Source: an uncultured Poribacteria bacterium (GTDB lineage Bacteria > Poribacteria > WGA-4E > WGA-3G). From it: a stretch of DNA of 64,000 nt. Below, piece after piece: positions 49,885 to 58,180 of this stretch. Location: assembly GCA_951813545.1 (NCBI GenBank), contig OX638352.1, positions 1,116,001 through 1,180,000 of the forward strand. The letters run 5' to 3'. The number at the start of each line of letters is the position of its first letter. Within the stretch, counting starts at the first letter, position 1. Both the position numbers and the translations under genes were made by a program. The notes beneath the pieces were generated by a model. It saw nothing but the letters and a program-made list of their open reading frames with translations. It searched no databases and was not told the origin of the DNA.

Positions 49885-51254
49885 TTGAGAATTCCTTCGT
49901 CTTCCAACTTCTGAATTAGTTGTTCCTGTGTGCCACTCCCTTTCATCAATTTACAACCACTACACAATAACTGAAGATTATCAAGAGTTTCGGCACCTCC
50001 CTCGGATTTCGCTACAATGTAGTCAACTGTCATACTAGAAAACGGAAATAATATTTGGCAACCGTTGCACCTGCCATCTTGGAGTCCGAATATCGTGTGC
50101 TTATAGGTTTGATCCTGCTGATAAAGTTTAGGGTTACCCTTTCGGTGGATAACCCGCTCGACGATATCACGCTGTTCAAGACGCAATTTGACCAGTTTAA
50201 AAGATTTGGGACTTAAATCAATACCTATCCAACGGCGGTGTAGGCATTCTGCTGCAACGCACGTAGTCGCACACCCACAAAAAGGGTCGAGTACTATGTC
50301 CCCCGGATTGCTACTCGCGCGAATAATTCGCTCTAACAAAGCAAGCGGTTTCTGTGTGGGATACCCAATTCGCTCTTTACTTCTCGCCGTTAAGTTTGGA
50401 ATATCCACCCAGATATTGTTTAGCATTTTGCCTTTCTGTTCATCAAGATACCGTTTATATCGGGGAACGTTTCCCGGACTCGTTTGTACAACGCGTCCTG
50501 CTTCAATCTCTTTCAGCATCCGTGCTTCCGCCCACCGCCATGTTCTAACGACGCCCATCACCTCATAAGTAAGATGAGAATCGGGATCCTGAGTCTGCGC
50601 GGTTATAGAGGTATGCGAAACGAGTCGTCCGGTGTCCGGATCAACGTAATAATATTGACGTTTGGTTTTTTCATCCAAATCCGCCATATCATAAGGAATC
50701 GTAACAGCCTCAGGATTCCATACAAAATCGTTACTTTTTGAATACCGGAGGATGAGGTCTGAATCTCGTGCCAGTCCCTTTTTAAGATTTCCTTTGCTGG
50801 TTGCAGCCCTTTGCCAAACGATCTCATTCCTAAAATTTTCTCTCCCGAAAATGCCATCCATCATCATTTTGAGATAGTGGCTTGCGTTATCATCGCAATG
50901 GAGATAGATAGTTCCTGTTGGCTTCAGGATTCGATACATTTCGAGCATTCGGATACCCATCATGATGAGATAGGCTTTCATGGACTTGCCATGACTAAAC
51001 TCGGCGGCACTGATAGCATAATAGAGTGTAGGGTCTCTCTCCGCCAGTTCACCGTGCAGCACCTTATTCAAATCGCTTAACACCCACGAATCTTTGAATG
51101 CTGCGCCCGCTGCCTCGCTCGCTATCGGTGCCTCAAAGGTTCGATTAGAGTTGAAGGGTGGGTCCAGATAGATCAGGTCTACGGTATCCGTGTCAAGATC
51201 GCGAAGGATATGCAGATTGTCACCTTCAAAGATGGTTCGGTTCTCAACACGCAT
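49881..51254 (-). CDS. DNA methyltransferase (N6/N4 class) with C-terminal HNH-like domain
   Basis: DPPFNSNRTF; VLDPFCGCATTCVAAECLHRRWIGIDLS; C-term CNGCQILFPFSSMTVDYIVAKSEGGAETLDNLQLLCSGCKLMKG. Confidence 0.88.
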   Translation of the reverse strand: MRVENRTIFEGDNLHILRDLDTDTVDLIYLDPPFNSNRTFEAPIASEAAGAAFKDSWVLSDLNKVLHGELAERDPTLYYAISAAEFSHGKSMKAYLIMMGIRMLEMYRILKPTGTIYLHCDDNASHYLKMMMDGIFGRENFRNEIVWQRAATSKGNLKKGLARDSDLILRYSKSNDFVWNPEAVTIPYDMADLDEKTKRQYYYVDPDTGRLVSHTSITAQTQDPDSHLTYEVMGVVRTWRWAEARMLKEIEAGRVVQTSPGNVPRYKRYLDEQKGKMLNNIWVDIPNLTARSKERIGYPTQKPLALLERIIRASSNPGDIVLDPFCGCATTCVAAECLHRRWIGIDLSPKSFKLVKLRLEQRDIVERVIHRKGNPKLYQQDQTYKHTIFGLQDGRCNGCQILFPFSSMTVDYIVAKSEGGAETLDNLQLLCSGCKLMKGSGTQEQLIQKLEDEGILK

Positions 51255-51284
51255 TCTATCTCCTACAAGTCGTGTAGGCATACT

Positions 51285-51309
51285 TGGCGCGCCTACAGAA
51301 GGCGCGCCA
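51285..51309. repeat. Palindrome TGGCGCGCC-tacagaa-GGCGCGCCA
   Basis: 9-bp perfect inverted repeat; intergenic, upstream of the methyltransferase start. Confidence 0.6.
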
Positions 51310-51322
51310 GAGAAGCATCGTT

Positions 51323-52114
51323 TTATCGGCGTGCTTTGAGAGCACTCCATGTCACAGCGAGTTTGCCGTTGGGATCAACCGCGAGTCCTGTGTCAGATTT
51401 GAAGTTCTGATTGACTTCGGCTTCTTCAAGAACCCGGTCATAAACGCTAAACTCGTCAATGATACCGGTGAACACGCCAAACTCGCCATCTGCTCTGCCG
51501 TCTAACCCAATGAAAACGTGACTTTCAAAATCCTCTTCAGGGAATTGGGCGAGGTTGAGCACCCCTTCGGTCGTGGATTTTCCATCAACGAAATACTGGA
51601 CAACACTATCTTCAGGGATCCCCACGACAGCAATGTGGTGCCACTTGTTGTCGTCAATAGTGTTTCCTACATCTTCGACATTGCCTACCCAGCCAGTGTC
51701 AAGATTAAGGACCCCATTGCGAACCCATAAGGTTTTGGGACCCTTATCATCGGTGCCTGGACCTCCGGTTTTCGCGAAGATTACCCCAGGACCGGAACTG
51801 TCGGTTTTAATCCATGCCGACCATGTGAAATCACTGTTGAAATCAAATTCTTCAGGCTTATCAATTTCGACGAAGTTCGCCTCGTTTCCATCAAAGGCCA
51901 GTGCATCGCCGATTTTGCCTGCCACTTTTTTCAGACTACCCTTGATGGTTCCGTTGTAATTGCCTGTTCCATCTTTTACGGTTTTTCCGTCAACGTTGTT
52001 CGCATCGAAACTCCAGTAACTGACCAATCCGTCCTCGACGATCTGGGCAGAGAGATTGGTTGCGATTAAACTAATAGTGAGAATTAGTAGCAAAAGACTA
52101 ACCTTTTGCAGCAT
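51323..52114 (-). CDS. Secreted LamG/concanavalin A-like domain protein with C-terminal motif
   Basis: GLVSYWSFDANNVDGKTVKDGTGNYNG; tail GLAVDPNGKLAVTWSALKARR. Confidence 0.87.
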   Translation of the reverse strand: MLQKVSLLLLILTISLIATNLSAQIVEDGLVSYWSFDANNVDGKTVKDGTGNYNGTIKGSLKKVAGKIGDALAFDGNEANFVEIDKPEEFDFNSDFTWSAWIKTDSSGPGVIFAKTGGPGTDDKGPKTLWVRNGVLNLDTGWVGNVEDVGNTIDDNKWHHIAVVGIPEDSVVQYFVDGKSTTEGVLNLAQFPEEDFESHVFIGLDGRADGEFGVFTGIIDEFSVYDRVLEEAEVNQNFKSDTGLAVDPNGKLAVTWSALKARR

Positions 52115-52182
52115 AATTAAATCTCCTTTGATTTGTTTGTATATGGGAAATCAGCAACCCACGCCTCACGCGGAAGCATTTT

Positions 52183-52350
52183 CTATTCTCTAAAAATCTT
52201 CCTGAAGATTAGGAACGCGCCGCCAACAACAACGATAAACAGGGCAACGGAAAATAGAAAGACGAAGATTGCTTGCAGAATTTGGAAGAGAATCAGGATA
52301 CCCACAACAAAAATAAATATCCCGAAAATGATAAGTAAAACTTTTCCCAT
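52183..52350 (-). CDS. Small hydrophobic membrane protein (55 aa), absent from the ORF track
   Basis: MGKVLLIIFGIFIFVVGILILFQILQAIFVFLFSVALFIVVVGGAFLIFRKIFRE*. Confidence 0.6.
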   Translation of the reverse strand: MGKVLLIIFGIFIFVVGILILFQILQAIFVFLFSVALFIVVVGGAFLIFRKIFRE

Positions 52351-52397
52351 ACGTTAATGACTATGTGGACATAGATCCACGTGTTGCAGCTTGCCGG

Positions 52398-52422
52398 TAG
52401 GCGCGCTTTTTAAGCGCGCCTA
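52398..52422. terminator. Palindrome TAGGCGCGCTT-ttt-AAGCGCGCCTA between minus-strand genes
   Basis: 11-bp perfect inverted repeat; no long T-tract. Confidence 0.45.
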
Positions 52423-52471
52423 GGTTGCTGTTATTCATATCAATCCATCATCCTATTACGGATGGATCGCT

Positions 52472-53245
52472 TTAGTAGCGCGCTTTGAGCGCGCCCCAAA
52501 CGGTTGGGAGTTTGCCAGCTACCTGAACGGCAAGGATCTCTTTCGGTGTGCAATCGTCAGGCGTATCGCAAATAGCCCAATTATCAAATGAAACAATGGT
52601 TAGCGCGGGCGCGCCTCTACTCGAACCACCGTTGAGACCAACTTGCCCACTCTCAGGTCTGACATTTCCGAAGTCGAGTTTGCTTTCGAGAAGCCAATCT
52701 TTCGGTTCGTCTTTGCCATCCTCCCAGATTTTACCGGTAAACCCCTTGTCAGATATCTCGGCTTTCATCCAGTACCAAGTCCCAATCTCTACAATACCGA
52801 AAGGAGGTTTGGTATCGTTCTGTTTCCAAGCGAGATGGTCATTGAGGAACTCCATGTTATTGAGGAAGTGATGGATCAGGAAGGCATAACCGGATGCATC
52901 GCCTGGATCAAGACGAAATCCGAGTCCACAACGGGCAAGATCATGGTCTCCCCACTCATCAACACGAATCATCACTAACCCAGTATGTGGTTCCTTAAAA
53001 CCACCATCAAGAACGAGATAGGTGTGGTCACCGGGGGTTTCATGGGTTTGGCTAATAACGCCACCCTCTTCTACCCATTTGCCCTCATGGTTCTTAAATT
53101 CATACTTACCATCAATTTTTTCATCGTCAAAATTGTCGAGGTATAAAACTTTGCCAAAACCGCTCGGAGTCCAGACCAAAATGGCAGCACATACCAGCGT
53201 AAAGAAGAGATACTTGTGGGTGGATAGACTCTTAACAACGTTCAT
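52472..53245 (-). CDS. Secreted concanavalin-like (3-keto-disaccharide hydrolase-like fold) protein with C-terminal motif
   Basis: VLYLDNFDDEKIDGKYEFKNHEGKWVEEGGVISQT; tail EILAVQVAGKLPTVWGALKARY. Confidence 0.75.
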   Translation of the reverse strand: MNVVKSLSTHKYLFFTLVCAAILVWTPSGFGKVLYLDNFDDEKIDGKYEFKNHEGKWVEEGGVISQTHETPGDHTYLVLDGGFKEPHTGLVMIRVDEWGDHDLARCGLGFRLDPGDASGYAFLIHHFLNNMEFLNDHLAWKQNDTKPPFGIVEIGTWYWMKAEISDKGFTGKIWEDGKDEPKDWLLESKLDFGNVRPESGQVGLNGGSSRGAPALTIVSFDNWAICDTPDDCTPKEILAVQVAGKLPTVWGALKARY

Positions 53246-53281
53246 TGGAACAACCTCCTTCAAGGTAGCACCTTGTCAATT

Positions 53282-53422
53282 TATAGTAAAACCCGAAAAT
53301 AAGAGGGCACTTTGGAAAACACAAAACACCTCACCACCGCTGGCGAGGGGGTTTTTGCTTGGGTGTTTCCGCTAGTATCCTCGCCTCTTTGGAGTGTCTA
53401 ATTAATTCTAAACTTTACTATA
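53282..53422. mobile_element. MITE-like element TATAGTAAA...TTTACTATA (141 bp, copy A)
   Basis: 9-bp terminal inverted repeats; near-identical to 58008..58125 except for a loop insertion. Confidence 0.8.
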
Positions 53423-53472
53423 GTTTCCTAATGTTGAATCAAGAGTTCTCGTCCGGATGGATTTTGTTATTC

Positions 53473-54261
53473 TCATGGAGTTGCGCGACGTTTGCCACCA
53501 TCCATATAAAGCGCACTCCCAAACATATAGGAACAAGCTTCAGAGGCTAAGAACGCCACAACATTCGCGACCTCCTCTGGCTCCGCGATGCGACCAGCGG
53601 GAAGTTCCTGTCCAAGTTCCTGTAACAACGCTTCAACATCGCGGCCCTCACGCTCGGCTCTCATACCTTGCTGTGTCCGCGCTCGACCCGTATTCGTCAA
53701 CCCCGGACAAACAGTATTGACCAAAATTCCGTCCCCTGCAACAGCATCAGAGAGTGCCCGCGTGATGTTAAGAATAGTGATATTAGCAGCCCCTGTTGGT
53801 ATGTTGCCGCGGGTGGGACTGGTGCCCGCTGAACCTGCGATATTGATGATTCGTCCCCACCGATTTTCTCTCATATAGGGAATAACCAACTGCGACATTC
53901 GCAGGTAACTGTAGGTTTTCAATGAAAGCGCATCATCAATCAGTTCCGGGGCAAGTTCCAAAATATCAGCATTCTGAGCAGCACCGACATTATTGACCAA
54001 GATATCAACACCACCAAAGCAATCAATTGTCTCCTGTACCACTTTTTCACAGCTTGCTTGTGAGGTTAGATCCACTGCAACAGCATGTCCTTTGCAGCCG
54101 GTCTGCTCAAGTTCCGCAAGGATTTGATTGAGTACATCTTCTGTTCGAGCAGCAATGCAGACGTGAACACCTTCACGTGCGAGGGCAAGCGCGCACTGTT
54201 TACCAATGCCGCGACTACCACCTGTAACGATTGCACGTTTTCCGCTCAGACCTAAATCCAT
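53473..54261 (-). CDS. Short-chain dehydrogenase/reductase (SDR)
   Basis: GKRAIVTGGSRGIGKQCALALA; LVNNVGAAQNADI. Confidence 0.93.
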   Translation of the reverse strand: MDLGLSGKRAIVTGGSRGIGKQCALALAREGVHVCIAARTEDVLNQILAELEQTGCKGHAVAVDLTSQASCEKVVQETIDCFGGVDILVNNVGAAQNADILELAPELIDDALSLKTYSYLRMSQLVIPYMRENRWGRIINIAGSAGTSPTRGNIPTGAANITILNITRALSDAVAGDGILVNTVCPGLTNTGRARTQQGMRAEREGRDVEALLQELGQELPAGRIAEPEEVANVVAFLASEACSYMFGSALYMDGGKRRATP

Positions 54262-54365
54262 GGATCAACTGTCCTCATACACTTCACATATTCCCTATAA
54301 GATGAGATGCCCACCTTGATTGATGGACATCTCATTTTCAATACGATGCGTGCCTTGAAGGATAC

Positions 54366-55208
54366 TTATTGGGAGGATTTAAGTGAACCCCAAGTTGTTG
54401 CTATTTTCCCAGCGGCTTCAACGGCTAACGCGCCTTCAATACCCTCACCGAGCTTCGCTACATCATCATCAGTGAGCGTCACGTTAAACATAACGACTTC
54501 GTCAATGATACCGTTCCACTGACAGCGTTTGCCACAGCCCGGGTCAGCACCGATGTAGACCTCTTCGGGAGATGCCCACGGCGGTCCCTTTGCATCTTCG
54601 GAGTTTTGCAGTTTGCCATTAACGTAGACGTGAAGCTTGGATCCATCCCATGTGCCGACAAGGTGTATCCACTCTTTAGCCGGAAGCTCATCACCGAGTA
54701 CTTCAAGTTTCGCGCCGCCGTTGGCAATGCGAATGTGGAGCGCTGCCTTCGTGCTATTTTCGCCGTTCTCATGTGCCCCCGTTCCAAGCAAAAACTGCGA
54801 CCAAGTCGAGCATCCAAGTCCTTTCCATATCACACATTTGCCGGTTGGATCTTCTGCTGCGTAGACCCAAGAATGGATTGAGAACCCTTTGGAATCTTTG
54901 AAATCCAAGGCAGCTAACGTTTTATCTTCGCCTTTGGTGCCGAGTTTGACCCAAGTGTCTGCCCCGTTAAATTCTAATCCACCGCCGAATTTGCCTTTCG
55001 CCCATTTCAGGTCGCCGACAAATTCACCGTCGGTCCCGTTACCGGAAAGGTCTTTTACGACTTTACCTTTACCTTCTTCAAAGGTCCACATCCCCGCAAT
55101 GTCTCCTTCATCAAACGCCGCGTGGCTTGTAGCCATCACCGCGGAGCTGAGAGCAATGACAACAACTGCAGTGAGTGTATAATTCAGATAGCGTTTTACC
55201 AAAAACAT
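54366..55208 (-). CDS. Secreted LamG domain protein with C-terminal motif
   Basis: GMWTFEEGKGKVVKDLSGNGTDGEFVGDLKWAKGKFGGGLEFNG; tail GALAVEAAGKIATTWGSLKSSQ. Confidence 0.88.
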   Translation of the reverse strand: MFLVKRYLNYTLTAVVVIALSSAVMATSHAAFDEGDIAGMWTFEEGKGKVVKDLSGNGTDGEFVGDLKWAKGKFGGGLEFNGADTWVKLGTKGEDKTLAALDFKDSKGFSIHSWVYAAEDPTGKCVIWKGLGCSTWSQFLLGTGAHENGENSTKAALHIRIANGGAKLEVLGDELPAKEWIHLVGTWDGSKLHVYVNGKLQNSEDAKGPPWASPEEVYIGADPGCGKRCQWNGIIDEVVMFNVTLTDDDVAKLGEGIEGALAVEAAGKIATTWGSLKSSQ

Positions 55209-55251
55209 ATTTATTCCTCTTTGAAAAAACGATTCAGTGATCGCTTTTGTC

Positions 55252-56010
55252 TTATTTTTTAAGACTGCCCCATATGACAGCCAACTTCTGTTTTGCGTCT
55301 ACGGCGAGAGTCGTCTCGAGACCGTCATTCATAACCGCTTGGATGTCGTCTTCATCAAGGACAGTATTGAAGATAATGAACTCGTCTATCAGCCCTTCCC
55401 ACTGTCTTGATTGGTTCCAGTCACCAATCCGAGCGGGATCAAGGACACCAGGGTTTCCACCCCAATCGTTCTCGATATCAAGTTCGCCGTTAACGAAGAA
55501 GCGGATCTTCTTCTCCGTCGCGCTGTAGGCGGTTGCGATGTGGACCCATTTATCCATCTGATCCCCTGCCAACATATAGTTCGCGAAGGTATCGTTTCCA
55601 CCTGGGTTACTGTGAATGGAGAACTCAACTTTATTATTCGGGTGCATCTGGTAATGGATGTCTCCAGCTTTCCAACCGTTGTTGTTAAAGAAAACACGCC
55701 ACTGTGCTTCGCGTCCCGTGGATTTAACCCAATGTGCGAAAGTAATTTCTTCAAATTCGCCGATCCGTTTCGGAATTTCGACCCACTCGTCTGAACCGTT
55801 GAGTTCGAGCGCGTCACCGATTTGGCCTTTGACAAACTTGCCACCATTTACTTCGCCATCAAACCCGTTACCAGAAACGTCTTCGGCATCGCCATCAAAC
55901 AACCACGCCGCTGCAATCATATCTTCGGTGATCTCAGCAGAGCCAGTTAGACTCATACCCAACGCGAGCATCAGACTGAGGGTAATCGTGATAATTCTTA
56001 CGTTTAACAA
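55252..56010 (-). CDS. Secreted LamG domain protein with C-terminal motif
   Basis: AAWLFDGDAEDVSGNGFDGEVNGGKFVKGQIGDALELNGSDEWVEIP; tail TTLAVDAKQKLAVIWGSLKK. Confidence 0.88.
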   Translation of the reverse strand: MLNVRIITITLSLMLALGMSLTGSAEITEDMIAAAWLFDGDAEDVSGNGFDGEVNGGKFVKGQIGDALELNGSDEWVEIPKRIGEFEEITFAHWVKSTGREAQWRVFFNNNGWKAGDIHYQMHPNNKVEFSIHSNPGGNDTFANYMLAGDQMDKWVHIATAYSATEKKIRFFVNGELDIENDWGGNPGVLDPARIGDWNQSRQWEGLIDEFIIFNTVLDEDDIQAVMNDGLETTLAVDAKQKLAVIWGSLKK

Positions 56011-56104
56011 AGTAACCTCCTGTGTATTACTCGAAGAATCGATAAACCGTGTAGATTTTCCGATCCCCCCGAAACGTATTCTTACTCTGTGTAAAATTAA
56101 TTAA

Positions 56105-56284
56105 ACATGAGTTTGATAATAAAATTGAAGGGTCCCGTAGGTTGGGTAGAGCGAGGAAAGACCAAGAATCCTTCAGTTTACTCAAAAAACATGCTTTTCA
56201 AGGACATATTCATGGAAATAGACACAGCGAAACCCAACAATCCAACGCCGCCGTCTGAGAATGTAGCAGGTTTCCAACTCACGT
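56105..56284. mobile_element. MITE-like element (180 bp) with 7-bp TSD TAATTAA (copy 1)
   Basis: Ends ACATGAGTTTGATAA / TTTCCAACTCACGT; TAATTAA at 56098..56104 and 56285..56291. Confidence 0.8.
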
Positions 56285-56353
56285 TAATTAAGTATAACAC
56301 AAATAACATGGACATACAACCTCTTTTTAAGACTGGAAATCTTAACAGAAGGG

Positions 56354-57205
56354 TTAAACAAATCTGTCCTTATGAGGACTGGCTTCCCATTGGGCACGCC
56401 ACGTTTGCCATGATGTTGGGCACTGTCCACTTTCACGCTCACGAGCAGGACAGGCGATCGCTTCGTGCCAAAGCCCATTGAGTGAAGTGCCAGTCGGACT
56501 GAACCGAAAATCTACCGACCAGCGGATGATGTTACTGCAATTCAGGAGCGACCGATGAAATACCAGATTGTTAAAAACAAGCAGATCGCCCTTCTTCATC
56601 TCTAAGGTGTGAATATCAATATCAGATGATGTAGGGGAGAGAACTGGCACGGCGAACACCTCACCCGGAACACGGTGATAGGTTTGAAGACCCGACTTAT
56701 GGCTTCCCGGTAGGAATTGTAGGGGCCCATTTTCTGGTTTGACATCGACGAGTGGGAGCCAAACGGTCAGATGCACATCGTTTTCGGTGTCCGGCATATA
56801 CGCGCTGTCTTGGTGCCACGGGAGCGTTGTTAGTTTTTCATTGGGCAGTTTTGGACGCACCCAAAAGTCGCCGTTGAATTGAATATCGCTTCCGATTAGG
56901 GATTCCAAGATATCCAGCACCTTTGGGTGGGTTATCAGGTCAAAGAGTGCTTCGCTGAAGACAAGCGTATGCCAGCCAAAAACCTCGTTCTCTCTGTTAC
57001 ACCCCTTTAGGATAGCGTGCCAACGGCGTTCAAAAGGCAATCCTTCATAGGTATCCGAGATGACACCTTCTTTATAGAGTTCAGTGGCACGCGCATCAAC
57101 GACCTCAGAGACAACAGCAATTAACGAGGCAAGATCTGCCTCAGAAAGTGCTGATTGTACGACAAGGTAACCCTGTTCCGTAAATTTTTCAAAATTCGTT
57201 TCCAT
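56354..57205 (-). CDS. Phytanoyl-CoA dioxygenase (PhyH) family protein
   Basis: LPWHQDSAYMPDTENDVHLTVWLPLVDVKPENGPLQFLPGSHKSG. Confidence 0.9.
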   Translation of the reverse strand: METNFEKFTEQGYLVVQSALSEADLASLIAVVSEVVDARATELYKEGVISDTYEGLPFERRWHAILKGCNRENEVFGWHTLVFSEALFDLITHPKVLDILESLIGSDIQFNGDFWVRPKLPNEKLTTLPWHQDSAYMPDTENDVHLTVWLPLVDVKPENGPLQFLPGSHKSGLQTYHRVPGEVFAVPVLSPTSSDIDIHTLEMKKGDLLVFNNLVFHRSLLNCSNIIRWSVDFRFSPTGTSLNGLWHEAIACPARERESGQCPTSWQTWRAQWEASPHKDRFV

Positions 57206-57210
57206 CGTTT

Positions 57211-57939
57211 TTAATAAAGTATTTTTATTGCTCCCCACGTAGTTGTTAGTTTTCGTCCGGGTTTCACAGGAAGTGGGTCCATAGAGTCCTCAACAGAGAT
57301 GGCTTCGTCCCAGAATGCGACCTCGTCAACGGCACCGCCATAATGGTTCTGACCATTGCGACTGCCGATCGTAAAGGGTAAGCCTTCAGTGATATGAACG
57401 GCATCAGCACCCGGCATTTCGCCTTCTAATTTTCCGTCCACGTAAGCCTTCACAGACTTACCGTCGTAGGAACCGAAAATGTGGTACCATTTTCCAATTT
57501 CAAGGGCAAAATTGCCAACACAACAGACAAGATTGTTTCCGGGACCGGTAGAGACTTCAAAGGAGAGTGTCCCGTCAGGTTCAATGAAAAAACCATAACT
57601 CCAGTTGAGATGAATGCCCTTTTCAGCAACCGCTACCCACGAACCGAGTTTCGTTGGATTAATCCACGCCGACATAGACAGTGCCTTCAATTCAGAAAGT
57701 GCCGGGGCATCCGGAACCTCAATATAATCAGTGCTGCCGTTGAATTCCAACGCCTCACCGAATTTCCCTGCTATTACTTTCGGATTTCCATGGATAATGC
57801 CATCATTGCCGTTCCCACTCAGATCGTTCGCCTCGTCTGATTTGTCAAATGACCAATAACCCACCAATTCCGCACTTACTGTGAGATTGACAATACTAAA
57901 TAGGAGGAGAATTAGACACACAATTTTTGAAAGGGACAC
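57211..57939 (-). CDS. Secreted LamG domain protein with C-terminal motif (GTG start after GGAGG)
   Basis: VSLSKIVCLILLLFSIVNLTVSAELVGYWSFDKSDEANDLSGNGNDG; tail DPLPVKPGRKLTTTWGAIKILY. Confidence 0.85.
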   Translation of the reverse strand: MSLSKIVCLILLLFSIVNLTVSAELVGYWSFDKSDEANDLSGNGNDGIIHGNPKVIAGKFGEALEFNGSTDYIEVPDAPALSELKALSMSAWINPTKLGSWVAVAEKGIHLNWSYGFFIEPDGTLSFEVSTGPGNNLVCCVGNFALEIGKWYHIFGSYDGKSVKAYVDGKLEGEMPGADAVHITEGLPFTIGSRNGQNHYGGAVDEVAFWDEAISVEDSMDPLPVKPGRKLTTTWGAIKILY

Positions 57940-58007
57940 GGTTAGGCCTCCATTCAAGTGAACGTATGGCGAGATCCGAAGACCTCGCCATAGAGAAAAA
58001 GGACATT

Positions 58008-58125
58008 TATAGTAAAACCCGAAAATAAGAGGGCACTTTGGAAAACACAAAACACCTCACCACCGCTGGCGAGGATTGTATCCTCGCCTCTTTGGAGTGT
58101 CTAATTAATTCTAAACTTTACTATA
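58008..58125. mobile_element. MITE-like element TATAGTAAA...TTTACTATA (118 bp, copy B)
   Basis: Near-identical to 53282..53422; central hairpin GGCGAGGAT-tgt-ATCCTCGCC intact. Confidence 0.8.
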
Positions 58126-58180
58126 AATACCTACTTGCCAGCTGCACCGCTACGGGCCGCGAAGAAACGATAAAGAGCCG

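Noticed and set aside
51255-51350. N-terminal extension of the DNA methyltransferase ORF
   Set aside because: It overlaps the GGCGCGCC palindrome and the end of the upstream LamG gene; MRVENRTIFEGDN at 51254 is the natural start.
57940-58050. N-terminal extension of the LamG ORF (MCFPKCPLIFGFYY...)
   Set aside because: It runs into the MITE at 58008..58125; a GTG after GGAGG at 57939 gives a normal signal peptide.
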